A stretch of DNA of 24,736 bases from SIG440 sp045580025 (GCA_045580025.1 JAZNNB010000025.1:1-24736), one strand, 5' to 3'; counted from the stretch's first letter, positions 1-7,904 are shown. The notes: generated from the sequence alone by a model not told the origin. Numbers and translations: made by a program.

Positions 1-1309
1 CGGAAAGTATGACGGAGTTATCCCTGCAGACGAAGTAACAAGCGATACAAGCGTTGACTTTAGAACATTGGTTAAAGTTGGCGATGAAATAGATGTGTTT
101 GTTGTTCACGTTTCAGACCGTGACGGTGTTGTTACACTTTCGAAGAAGAAAATTGATGCTGAAAGAGGCTTGCAGGAAATTCGTGCAGACTTTGAAAACG
201 GAACTGTTTTGAGTGGCAGAGTAAGTGAAATCGTAAGAGGCGGCATTGTTACAAACGCAAAAGGTGTAAGGGTATTCATCCCTGCATCAGAAGCTGCTGA
301 ACGTTTTGTTGAAGACCTCGGCTCACTTCTTAATACCGAAGTTTCATTTAAAATTATAAAGATGGACAAAGACCGCAGAGGACGTCTCAGAGTTGTTGGC
401 TCAATCAAGACTGTTGCAAGAGAAATCAGTCAGAAGAAGGCAGAAGAATTCTGGACAACAGCAGAAGTTAACAAGAAATACACAGGAACAGTTAAGTCAC
501 TCACAGCTTTCGGTGCATTTGTTGACCTTGGCGGAGTTGATGGTCTTATCCATGTTTCAGAACTTTCAGACAGCCGCATCAAACATCCGTCAGAGGTTGT
601 TAAAGTTGGCGACGCTATTGACGTATATATCAAGGATATGAACAAGGAAACAGGCAAGGTTTCACTTGTTAAAGAACTTGAGGAAGAAAAGAAAGCAAGA
701 GAAGCAGCTTTCTGGGCTGGTATGGAAGTTGGAAAAGAATATACAGGAACAGTTAAGTCACTTACAGCATTTGGTGCATTCATTGACCTTGGCGGTGTTG
801 ATGGCCTTGTTCACGTTTCTGAACTCTCATGGCAGAGAATCAAGCATCCGTCAGAAGTTGTTAAGGTTGGGGATTCTCTCACTGTTTATATCAAGGAAAT
901 CGACATCGAAAAGAAAAAGATTTCTCTCGGCTACAAGAAAGAAGAAGACAGTCCTTGGTACAAGGCTACAAAAGACCTTAAGGTTGGCGATAACATAAAA
1001 TGTAAGGTTGTTCGCATTCTTCCTTTTGGTGCTTTTGCGGAAATCGCACCTTTTGTTGATGGTCTTATCCATATTTCACAGATAGCAAATACAAGAATTG
1101 AAAAGCCATCTGATGTTCTCAATATTGGTGACGAGGTTGAAGTACAGGTTACTGAAATCAACAACGATACAAAACAGATTGGTCTTTCAAGAAAGGTTCT
1201 TCTCCCTGACTATGCTCCTGAAGTTGAAGAGACTGTGGAAGAAGTGGTTGACGAATCTTACACAGAAGAAGGTTCATTCACACTTGGCGACATTCTTGAC
1301 GCTGAATAA
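1..1309 (+). CDS. rpsA: S1 RNA-binding repeat protein (ribosomal protein S1-like), 5' end missing
   Basis: The reading frame is open from the window edge (first full codon at base 2), so the true start lies upstream; the TTG at 68 is internal. About 435 residues are visible. They hold the end of one S1 domain (bases 2-148), a divergent second domain (about 198-402), two very similar domains (about 470-666 and 731-927) with the typical G-x-V-x5-FGAF-V/I-DLGG-VDGL-hH-S-E-L pattern, and a further domain (about 985-1197). An acidic tail follows, ending in FTLGDILDAE. S1 domains are OB folds that bind single-stranded RNA; ribosomal protein S1 helps mRNA bind the 30S subunit. In many Clostridia such a repeat protein is fused behind IspH; the missing 5' part prevents checking that here. 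The family is certain, the exact protein less so. Confidence 0.85.
   Translation, partial: GKYDGVIPADEVTSDTSVDFRTLVKVGDEIDVFVVHVSDRDGVVTLSKKKIDAERGLQEIRADFENGTVLSGRVSEIVRGGIVTNAKGVRVFIPASEAAERFVEDLGSLLNTEVSFKIIKMDKDRRGRLRVVGSIKTVAREISQKKAEEFWTTAEVNKKYTGTVKSLTAFGAFVDLGGVDGLIHVSELSDSRIKHPSEVVKVGDAIDVYIKDMNKETGKVSLVKELEEEKKAREAAFWAGMEVGKEYTGTVKSLTAFGAFIDLGGVDGLVHVSELSWQRIKHPSEVVKVGDSLTVYIKEIDIEKKKISLGYKKEEDSPWYKATKDLKVGDNIKCKVVRILPFGAFAEIAPFVDGLIHISQIANTRIEKPSDVLNIGDEVEVQVTEINNDTKQIGLSRKVLLPDYAPEVEETVEEVVDESYTEEGSFTLGDILDAE
470..927 (+). repeat. Tandem near-identical S1 domain coding repeats
   Basis: Two in-frame units about 197 bp long (470-666 and 731-927), offset by 261 bp (87 codons), encode almost the same S1 domain. 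An identical 20-base block occurs at 482-501 and 743-762, and the peptides share YTGTVKSLTAFGAF, DLGGVDGL and RIKHPSEVVKVGD. Most differences are at third codon positions, so the protein is held constant. This fits an internal domain duplication. Confidence 0.8.
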
Positions 1310-1322
1310 TTAAACAAAAACA

Positions 1323-1361
1323 CGGGCTGTAACAAAAGACTTATAATTTTGTTACGGCTCG
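1323..1361 (+). terminator. Intergenic hairpin between the S1 gene and murD (weak terminator or processing site)
   Basis: Bases 1323-1337 and 1347-1361 can form a 15-bp stem with two G-U pairs and a 9-base loop. It begins 14 bases after the S1 stop codon and ends 23 bases before the murD start. The 3' arm is followed by CTTTATAT rather than a clean U tract, so it may be a leaky terminator, an RNA 3'-end stabiliser or a processing site. Confidence 0.5.
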
Positions 1362-1384
1362 CTTTATATCCGGAGGGACTATTT

Positions 1385-2749
1385 ATGGAAATATCTGAAT
1401 ACAAACAGTATGTCAGGGATAAGAATATTTCGGTGGTTGGTATTGGTGTGAGCAATATTCCGCTTATAAGATTTCTTGTTGATGCGGGTGCAAAAGTTAC
1501 TGCCCACGATAAAAAAGAAAAAGAGCGTCTGGGCAAAGTCTATGACGAGCTTTTGAAACTTGGGGTGAACTTTGTTCTTGGTGAAGAATACCTTGAAAGA
1601 ATTCCAGAGAATACTGAAATTATTTTCAAAACCCCAGGTCTTCGTGGCGATGTTCCCCAGCTTCTTTCTGCGAGAAACCGAGGCATTAAGGTCACCTCTG
1701 AAATGGAACTATTTTTTGACATTTGTCCCTGTGAAATCATTGCGGTGACAGGAAGTGACGGAAAGACTACCACCACTACGCTTATTGGCGAAATGCTCAA
1801 GGAAGAGGGTTATAGGTGCTTTATAGGTGGAAATATTGGAAAACCCCTTATCGGTGAGGTAGAAAACATAACTAAATACGACAAGGTTGTGCTTGAACTT
1901 TCAAGTTTTCAGCTGTTTTCCATGAGAAAAAGTCCAAAGGTTGCTGTTGTTACAAATGTAACACCAAACCATCTTGACTGGCACACTGATTTTAACGAAT
2001 ATATTGAATCTAAGAAAAATATAATGAAATTTCAGGATGAAGCAGGCGTTCTTGTTACAAACTCTGCAAATGATGTTTCGAAAAGTATTGGTGAAAAAGC
2101 CAAGGGTGAACACAGAAGCTTTTCGTCACAAAATGACGCTCTTGTGCATATTGAGGATGGATTTATACTTTATGGCAAAGAAAAAATTATCAAAAATTCT
2201 GATATAAGAATCCCTGGTCTTCACAATGTGGAAAACTATATGGCTGCTATCGCTGCAACACGGGATTATGTTTCCAGAGAAACAGTTGAAAAGGTAGCAA
2301 AGAGTTTTGGTGGTGTTGCCCATCGAATTGAATTTGTACGTGAAAAAGATGGTATAAAATTTTATAATGATTCAATCGCCAGCAGCCCTGCGCGTACCAC
2401 GGCGGGACTTAAATCTTTTGACCAAAAAGTAATTTTGATTGCCGGTGGTTACGATAAAAAAATACCCTTTGACGACTTTGGGAAAGTGGTCAATGAGTAT
2501 GTAAAGACTCTTGTTCTGGTGGGCGTTACCTCCCCTAAAATAGAAAAGGCAGTGAGAAATGCAGACAATTTCAATAATGATATTGAAATCATCAGGGCAG
2601 ATGCTTTTGAAGAAGCAGTTATTTCTGCGAAAAATAATGCAAAAAATGGCGACATTGTGTTGCTTTCACCGGCTTGTGCAAGCTTTGATTTGTTTGATAA
2701 CTTTGAACAACGTGGAAATGTTTTTAAAGAAATTGTTATGAAATTTTAA
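1385..2749 (+). CDS. murD: UDP-N-acetylmuramoyl-L-alanine--D-glutamate ligase MurD
   Basis: MurD is the cytoplasmic ATP-dependent ligase that adds D-glutamate to UDP-MurNAc-L-alanine in peptidoglycan precursor synthesis. The 454-residue product has the expected length. It begins with a Rossmann-like UDP-binding domain (VVGIGVSNIPLIRFL), followed by the Mur ligase P-loop GSDGKTTTT at residues 123-131, the NVTPNHLDWH motif, the HNVENYMAAIAA segment that opens the C-terminal domain, NDSIASSPARTT, and the MurD-like ending LSPACASFDLFDNFEQRG. The ATG at 1385 is chosen because GGAGGG at 1372-1377 lies 7 bases upstream; an in-frame TTG at 1349 sits inside the hairpin and has no ribosome site. It follows the S1 gene, is convergent with comEC, and overlaps the comEC stop codon. 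No separate promoter was found. Confidence 0.97.
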   Translation: MEISEYKQYVRDKNISVVGIGVSNIPLIRFLVDAGAKVTAHDKKEKERLGKVYDELLKLGVNFVLGEEYLERIPENTEIIFKTPGLRGDVPQLLSARNRGIKVTSEMELFFDICPCEIIAVTGSDGKTTTTTLIGEMLKEEGYRCFIGGNIGKPLIGEVENITKYDKVVLELSSFQLFSMRKSPKVAVVTNVTPNHLDWHTDFNEYIESKKNIMKFQDEAGVLVTNSANDVSKSIGEKAKGEHRSFSSQNDALVHIEDGFILYGKEKIIKNSDIRIPGLHNVENYMAAIAATRDYVSRETVEKVAKSFGGVAHRIEFVREKDGIKFYNDSIASSPARTTAGLKSFDQKVILIAGGYDKKIPFDDFGKVVNEYVKTLVLVGVTSPKIEKAVRNADNFNNDIEIIRADAFEEAVISAKNNAKNGDIVLLSPACASFDLFDNFEQRGNVFKEIVMKF

Positions 2750-4374
2750 CTTCTGAGCGACCTCTTGGGGTCGCTTTTTTCTTTTTTTATATCATAGAGT
2801 GCTTTAAGAAGAAAATATACAAAACTCACAATTCCTGCGTAAAGCGCAAAAGTTGCAAAATTCAGGGATTTTTCCGGCATATAAAATGAAAATTTACGTT
2901 TGCCAAATATATCCGCTGTTTTATAAATGATACCAAGAAAGAATCTAAGGGGAAAATAGAAAATGCTTGTGGCGAGATATGGAGAAATATAGAATAGTAT
3001 CACCGATAGAAAACCAAGGCAAAAGACAGCGGTTACAGCAGGAACAATCCAAAGATTTGTGAGAAATTGAATCCAAGATACATTTTGGAAAAACAATGCA
3101 GAAAAATATGCAGTTCCGAGAAAAGCTGAAAAGGATGTTGCTAAAGATGGTACAATGAATTTAAGCACTTTCCCTGTAAAAGAAACGATTCTCTCTGGTA
3201 CATAGTTTGACATTTTAATTTCAAAGTTAAAAAGATTTAAGAGATATTTCCAAAACACAAGAATTCCCAGCGTTGCTCCAAAGGAAAGGGAGAGACTTTT
3301 TGAAAACAGTGCATAGGGCGTTATCCACAAAATTATTGCCAGGGAAATAAAGAGTGCATTGATGGGGGAATATCGTTGATTTAAGAATACTGATATTATC
3401 ATCATAAGCATCATAATTCCTGCACGACATACCGAGGGTGTAAAGCCTGCGGCTGTGACAAAAAGAAACAAAACGGGAACAGAGAACAGCAATGACTTTT
3501 TGTAGCTGGTGGGAAATTTTTGCAATAAAAACGCAAGCAGGGCAAAGAGAATTGAAAGATGCATGCCTGATACTGATACGATGTGTGAAATACCCGCATA
3601 AGACAATTTCTTGTAAAGCGCATCAGAAAAGCTGGATTTCTCACCTACAAGAATGCCTTTCAATATGGGCGCGAGTTTTGGTGAGTCATACAATAGCTTA
3701 TCTGTGGCAAATACCACTTTGTTTTTGATAGATGAGCCCAATGTTTTTATAGAATATATAAGATCATCAGGTGATTCAAAATTGTCGGGATTTGCATTCT
3801 GGGTTGTTCCAATGAAGGAAATATTTTTGCCACGCAAGTGAGAAAAGTAGTCGTAATTGTCAAAATTGGTTTCACGCATTGGTTCTTTCAGGGTTGTCCA
3901 GCAGCATATTTTGTCGCCTTCCCTGAGGTGTTCGCCACGACTTTTTGGAATATAAAGGATTATGGTTTCGGGGTCTATGGGCTTGTCGTCTGCCCTACAT
4001 ACAAGGAACTCCATACTGTATGAATCTGAGTTTGAGATTTCAGTAGGCACCGATGAAACAATTCCTGAAACCCATATGCTTTTATCTTTGAAAGACACAA
4101 GTTTTTCATCGAAGACAGCTTTTGAAACAAAAAATCGGACAATCCCAAGGGCAAAGCAAAGAATAATTATAATAGGAAGAAGAAAGGCTTTTACAACATT
4201 TCTTTTTACAATGATCAAAATCAAAAGAACACAAAAAATAATCCACAAAACAATAAGTAGTGCGAGAAGAAACATCAAATTAAGTGATGCCGCTATGTAT
4301 ATACCACCTGCAAAGGCGATAACAAAAAGAATAAGATAATGCTTGAGCGTTATTATGTGCTGTGATTTATACAT
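2746..4374 (-). CDS. comEC: ComEC/Rec2-family DNA uptake channel protein, without C-terminal metallo-beta-lactamase domain
   Basis: ComEC forms the inner-membrane channel that takes single-stranded DNA into the cell during natural transformation. The 542-residue protein starts with about three closely spaced hydrophobic segments, then a soluble region resembling the N-terminal DUF4131/OB-fold domain, then the Competence domain with the family motif GISHIVSVSGMHLSIL and many membrane helices. It ends in KKEKSDPKRSLRS soon after the last helix. Full-length ComEC proteins usually carry a metallo-beta-lactamase-like domain and are near 750 residues; it is absent here. The ATG at 4374 has GGAGG (4380-4384, minus strand) 5 bases upstream. 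The gene stands alone with its own promoter and is divergent from glyQS. Whether it still supports transformation is unknown. Confidence 0.9.
   Translation of the reverse strand: MYKSQHIITLKHYLILFVIAFAGGIYIAASLNLMFLLALLIVLWIIFCVLLILIIVKRNVVKAFLLPIIIILCFALGIVRFFVSKAVFDEKLVSFKDKSIWVSGIVSSVPTEISNSDSYSMEFLVCRADDKPIDPETIILYIPKSRGEHLREGDKICCWTTLKEPMRETNFDNYDYFSHLRGKNISFIGTTQNANPDNFESPDDLIYSIKTLGSSIKNKVVFATDKLLYDSPKLAPILKGILVGEKSSFSDALYKKLSYAGISHIVSVSGMHLSILFALLAFLLQKFPTSYKKSLLFSVPVLFLFVTAAGFTPSVCRAGIMMLMMIISVFLNQRYSPINALFISLAIILWITPYALFSKSLSLSFGATLGILVFWKYLLNLFNFEIKMSNYVPERIVSFTGKVLKFIVPSLATSFSAFLGTAYFSALFFQNVSWIQFLTNLWIVPAVTAVFCLGFLSVILFYISPYLATSIFYFPLRFFLGIIYKTADIFGKRKFSFYMPEKSLNFATFALYAGIVSFVYFLLKALYDIKKEKSDPKRSLRS
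2756..2780 (+). terminator. murD rho-independent terminator inside the comEC coding end
   Basis: AGCGACC (2756-2762) pairs with GGTCGCT (2769-2775) and is followed by a run of T to 2780 and a further T-rich stretch. It lies 7 bases after the murD stop and within the last codons of comEC on the other strand. The minus-strand reading has no T tract after the stem, so it should act only on murD transcripts. Confidence 0.85.
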
Positions 4375-4404
4375 AAAGGCCTCCGTAAAAATAAATACGA
4401 CAAT

Positions 4405-4433
4405 ATATTACTTTATTCGACAAATTTTGTCAA
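4405..4433 (-). promoter_or_regulatory. Predicted sigma-A promoter of comEC
   Basis: Reading the minus strand, a perfect -35 TTGACA (4433-4428) is followed by a 17-base spacer and the -10 hexamer TAATAT (4410-4405), about 30 bases before the comEC start. An inverted repeat, GACAAA-T-TTTGTC (4419-4431), overlaps the -35 box and may be an operator. Confidence 0.6.
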
Positions 4434-4489
4434 GGCGCAGGGCGATTATCTGTTATTTGCAAAATGAAACAAAAATATCAAAATTTTTC

Positions 4490-4518
4490 TTGCCTTTGGG
4501 AGGAAAATGATGTATAAT
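4490..4518 (+). promoter_or_regulatory. Predicted sigma-A promoter of glyQS-holB-ricT
   Basis: TTGCCT (4490-4495), a 17-base spacer and a perfect TATAAT (4513-4518) form a canonical promoter. A/T tracts at about 4469-4489 just upstream resemble an UP element. The transcript should start near 4525. Confidence 0.75.
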
Positions 4519-4524
4519 GTAAAA

Positions 4525-4618
4525 TAGGTATGTTTGTACCCAAAGTTATTATTAAAACAGCATTCATTCCGCAGGTCCACAGCGGAAGTTTTCAAAAATT
4601 TGTGGGCAGAAGGGCATT
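4525..4618 (+). promoter_or_regulatory. Structured 5' leader of glyQS with two hairpins
   Basis: The predicted leader of about 94 nt holds a 5'-terminal hairpin (4527-4531 with 4536-4540) and a second hairpin, TTCCGC (4567-4572) with GCGGAA (4582-4587), around a 9-base loop. The loop bases TCCACA (4576-4581) can pair with TGTGGG (4601-4606), just before the AGAAGG ribosome site (4608-4613), which would make a pseudoknot-like fold. No T-box consensus and no terminator are present. A regulatory role is inference. Confidence 0.35.
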
Positions 4619-6010
4619 GTGATTGAAATGAAAAATACTGAAAAGACAATGGAGAAAGTGGTTGCTCTTTGCAAAGGGCGTGGATTTGTATATTCAGGTT
4701 CTGAAATATACGGTGGACTTGCAAACACTTGGGATTATGGTCCTTTGGGTGTTGAACTCAAGAACAACGTAAAACGTGCATGGTGGAAAAAATTTATTCA
4801 GGAAAGTCCATACAACGTAGGTCTTGATGCAGCTATTCTTATGAATCCTGAGGTTTGGGTGGCATCAGGTCATGTTGGTGGTTTTTCTGACCCTCTTATG
4901 GATTGCAAGGAATGTAAAGCACGTTTCAGAGCTGACAAGCTCATTGAAGATGAAGCAGGCGTTTCTGCTGATGGCTGGTCAGATGCAAAAATGATGGAAT
5001 TTATTACTGAAAAGCAGATAAAATGTCCAAGTTGTGGAAAACATAACTTTACTGACATCAGAAAGTTTAACCTTATGTTCAAAACTTTCCAGGGCGTTAC
5101 CGAAGACAGCAAAAACGAAATTTATTTAAGACCTGAAACAGCTCAGGGTATCTTTGTAAACTTCAAAAATGTTCAGAGAACATCAAGAAAGAAAGTTCCT
5201 TTTGGTATCGGTCAGGTAGGCAAATCTTTCAGAAATGAAATTACACCCGGCAATTTTATATTCAGAACACGTGAATTTGAACAGATGGAGCTTGAATTCT
5301 TCTGCAAACCCGGAACAGACCTTGAATGGTTCAAATATTGGAAAGATTTCTGTAAGAACTGGTTACTTTCTTTGGGCATTGCTGAAGAAAATATCAAGAT
5401 GCGTGACCACGAGCAGGAAGAGCTTTCACATTACAGCAATGCGACAACAGACATTGAATTTATGTTCCCATTTGGTTGGGGCGAGCTTTGGGGCATAGCT
5501 GATAGAACAGACTTTGACCTTTCACAGCACAGCAACCACAGTGGTGAAAAGCTTGAATACAACGACCCCGAGACAAATGAAAAATATGTTCCTTATTGTG
5601 TTGAACCATCACTTGGTGCAGACCGTGTTACTCTGGCGTTTTTGGTTGAGGCTTACGATGAAGAGGTTATTGATGCTGAGAAAAATGATATTCGTACAGT
5701 TATGAGATTCCATCCGGCACTTGCACCAATCAAGGCTGCTGTTTTGCCTCTTTCAAAGAAACTTGCAGACGGTGCAGGAGAGGTTTACAGAAAGCTTGCA
5801 GCAGAGTTTATGTGTGAATATGACGAATCTGGAAGCATAGGAAAGCGTTATCGCAGACAGGACGAAATCGGTACACCTTTCTGTATCACATATGACTTTG
5901 AGTCAGAGGAAGATGCATCTGTTACCGTGCGTCACCGTGACACTATGGAACAGGAACGTGTAAAGATTGACGAACTCGTTCAGTATATAAGCGAAAGAAT
6001 TAAGTTTTAA
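4619..6010 (+). CDS. glyQS: Glycine--tRNA ligase, single-chain alpha2 type
   Basis: This cytoplasmic class II enzyme charges tRNA-Gly with glycine using ATP. The 463-residue product has the length of the homodimeric single-chain family, not the alpha2-beta2 form. Visible landmarks are the N-terminal SEIYGGLANTWDYGPLG, a cysteine-bearing insertion (CKECKARF and CPSCGK, a possible metal site), the class II motif 2 region around FRNEITPGNFIFRTREFEQM, a motif 3 region with GADRVTLAFL, and a C-terminal anticodon-binding domain beginning near LAPIKAAVLPLSKKL. The GTG at 4619 is preferred because AGAAGG ends 5 bases before it; the ATG at 4628 would give 460 residues but lies 14 bases from that site. 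It leads a unit with holB and ricT and follows the structured leader. Confidence 0.96.
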   Translation: MIEMKNTEKTMEKVVALCKGRGFVYSGSEIYGGLANTWDYGPLGVELKNNVKRAWWKKFIQESPYNVGLDAAILMNPEVWVASGHVGGFSDPLMDCKECKARFRADKLIEDEAGVSADGWSDAKMMEFITEKQIKCPSCGKHNFTDIRKFNLMFKTFQGVTEDSKNEIYLRPETAQGIFVNFKNVQRTSRKKVPFGIGQVGKSFRNEITPGNFIFRTREFEQMELEFFCKPGTDLEWFKYWKDFCKNWLLSLGIAEENIKMRDHEQEELSHYSNATTDIEFMFPFGWGELWGIADRTDFDLSQHSNHSGEKLEYNDPETNEKYVPYCVEPSLGADRVTLAFLVEAYDEEVIDAEKNDIRTVMRFHPALAPIKAAVLPLSKKLADGAGEVYRKLAAEFMCEYDESGSIGKRYRRQDEIGTPFCITYDFESEEDASVTVRHRDTMEQERVKIDELVQYISERIKF

Positions 6011-6027
6011 GGGATGGTGCGCATCAA

Positions 6028-7059
6028 ATGCTGTCAGGCGTTGTGGGTCATGAAAAAGTAAAAAAAATTCTGCAGAGTTCCTATCTTGACGAACGTGTGG
6101 GGCATGCATATATTTTTGAAGGGCCAAAAGGCGTGGGGCGGCTTAGTACGGCAAAGGCTTTTTCAAAGCTTTTGCTTTGCGAAAATCCTAAAAGTGGTGA
6201 AGCTTGCGGAATCTGTAAAAGCTGCAGCATGTGTAAATCCGGAAATCACCCTGATATTGCTGTTGTTACGAATCAACTCTATGACCAAAGTAAAAAAAGT
6301 ACTGATGTGTTGGTTGATACAATCCGCAACATGAAAAAAGATGTGTATATAAAGCCGTATAATTCACAGCGGAAGATTTATATAATTCCAAATGCTGACA
6401 CAATGAATATGTATGCACAAAATAGTCTTCTCAAGGTTCTTGAAGAGCCGCCGTCATATTGTACGATTATTCTGATAGCAGAAAATTCAAATATGTTTTT
6501 GCCTACCGTTTTGTCAAGAACGGTCTCTGTAAGGTTTTTTCCACTTTCAGATGCTGACGTTGAGGAATACCTTAAGAAAAACTACCCTGCTCTTTCAGAA
6601 AATGCAACCGCTATTGCAGCAATGAGTGCAGGCTCTATTGGGAAAGCTAAAATTCTGTGTGAGTCCCCTGAACTCGTGAAAATGAGGGATTCTCTGATAG
6701 AGAAATTTGAGGATTTGATTGGTGAAAGGAAACGTTCCATTTACGATTTTGTGCTGTTTTTGAAACAAAACAAGGAGGATTTTGAAATTCTCAGGGACAT
6801 TTTGCAAGGGATTTTTTGTGACCTTTTGCATATAAAAAATACAGGGGATTTTGAACATATTGCAAATCCGGACAAGGTGTCAAAAATTAAAAAAATGAGC
6901 GAACAGATGTATAAGTCTACACCTGAAAAATTGTTGGAAATTTTGCTTAAATACAATGAGTATTTTTTGAAAAATATAAGCTATGCCCAGATAGCACAGT
7001 GCTTGGGCGTGGAGCTATGGGAGGCAATCCATGACAGAAGTTATAGGAGTGAAATTTAA
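6028..7059 (+). CDS. holB: DNA polymerase III delta' subunit (clamp loader), HolB
   Basis: Delta' is a subunit of the clamp loader that opens and places the beta sliding clamp at primer-template junctions. The 343-residue protein shows the AAA+ delta'/gamma pattern: GHAYIFEGPKGVGRLSTA at residues 25-42, a zinc-type cysteine cluster at C51, C60, C63 and C66 or C69, the clamp-loader signature NSLLKVLEEPP, and the arginine-containing LSRTVSVRFF. The P-loop is degenerate: the usual GK-S/T is GRL, as expected of a subunit that does not hydrolyse ATP. The ATG at 6028 lies 17 bases after the glyQS stop and its ribosome site is weak (AGGGA at 6010-6014). The 3' end overlaps ricT by 29 bases. Confidence 0.92.
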   Translation: MLSGVVGHEKVKKILQSSYLDERVGHAYIFEGPKGVGRLSTAKAFSKLLLCENPKSGEACGICKSCSMCKSGNHPDIAVVTNQLYDQSKKSTDVLVDTIRNMKKDVYIKPYNSQRKIYIIPNADTMNMYAQNSLLKVLEEPPSYCTIILIAENSNMFLPTVLSRTVSVRFFPLSDADVEEYLKKNYPALSENATAIAAMSAGSIGKAKILCESPELVKMRDSLIEKFEDLIGERKRSIYDFVLFLKQNKEDFEILRDILQGIFCDLLHIKNTGDFEHIANPDKVSKIKKMSEQMYKSTPEKLLEILLKYNEYFLKNISYAQIAQCLGVELWEAIHDRSYRSEI

Positions 7060-7891
7060 TAAGGTCGGAAAAATATATTATTTCGACCCCAAGGAACACA
7101 AAGTAAATATAGGCGACGGAGTTATTGTTAAAACTTCAAGAGGGTTGGAGTTTGGCTATGTTGCTGTTAAAAATACAGAGGTTGAAGACAGTGAAATTGT
7201 TACGCCACTCAAACCCATTGTACGTCTTGCAACAGCGACTGATTTTGAACGCCTTGAAAAGAACAAGGAAAAGGAAAAAGAAGCCTTTGAAATTGCTCTG
7301 AAAAAAATTCAGGAGCACGGCCTTGATATGAAGCTTGTGAATACTGAATATACCTTTGATGGAAGTAAGATTTTGTTCTATTTTACAGCCGACGGTAGAA
7401 TTGACTTTCGTGAACTTGTAAAAAGTCTTGCAAGTATTTTCAGAACAAGGATTGAACTTCGCCAGATGGGTGTGCGCGATGAGGCAAAGACCTTGGGTGC
7501 TATCGGCATTTGCGGGAGACCTCTTTGTTGTTCAACCTTTTTGAACGATTTTCATTCGGTGTCAATCAGAATGGCTAAAGATCAAAGCCTTTCGCTGAAC
7601 CCCACAAAGATTTCAGGTATATGCAGCAGACTTATGTGCTGTCTCCAATATGAGCAGGCGGCTTATGAAGATTTGCTGAAAAAAGTTCCCGGAAAGGGAG
7701 CTTTGGTGGAATATGAGGGTGAACGCGGCGTGGTTGCTGAAACCTTTGTTCTTAAAGGCCTTATTAAAGTAAAATTCGGAACTCAGGAAGAACCAGTTTT
7801 TAAATTCCTTGACGCAAAGGATGTCAAAGTCCTGAAAAAAGGAAAGTCTGAACCAGTGGAAGAAATCCCTGAGGAACTCCGTGAAGATTAA
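7031..7891 (+). CDS. ricT: PSP1-domain protein RicT (YaaT)
   Basis: In Bacillus subtilis RicT (YaaT) works with RicA (YmcA) and RicF (YlbF) in an Fe-S-containing complex that acts on RNase Y-dependent mRNA processing and affects sporulation, competence and biofilm decisions. The 286-residue product has an N-terminal region (KVGKIYYFDP, DGVIVKTSRGLEFGYV), a charged middle, and the PSP1 core with two cysteine motifs: C161-x4-C166-C167 (CGRPLCC) and C198-x4-C203-C204 (CSRLMCC). These are presumed iron-sulfur ligands. GGGAGG at 7019-7024 sets the ATG at 7031, which lies inside holB, so translation is likely coupled. The holB-yaaT neighbourhood also occurs in Bacillus. The partners RicA and RicF are not in this window. 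Confidence 0.92.
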   Translation: MTEVIGVKFNKVGKIYYFDPKEHKVNIGDGVIVKTSRGLEFGYVAVKNTEVEDSEIVTPLKPIVRLATATDFERLEKNKEKEKEAFEIALKKIQEHGLDMKLVNTEYTFDGSKILFYFTADGRIDFRELVKSLASIFRTRIELRQMGVRDEAKTLGAIGICGRPLCCSTFLNDFHSVSIRMAKDQSLSLNPTKISGICSRLMCCLQYEQAAYEDLLKKVPGKGALVEYEGERGVVAETFVLKGLIKVKFGTQEEPVFKFLDAKDVKVLKKGKSEPVEEIPEELRED

Positions 7892-7904
7892 AGATAAAAA
7901 TTGG

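Noticed and set aside
1342..1347. Perfect TATAAT before murD
   Set aside because: It lies in the loop of the 1323-1361 hairpin, and no -35-like hexamer occurs 15-19 bases upstream.
4525..4618. T-box riboswitch for glyQS
   Set aside because: No AGGGTGGnACCGCG-like T-box sequence, no specifier-loop arrangement and no terminator; the leader is too short.
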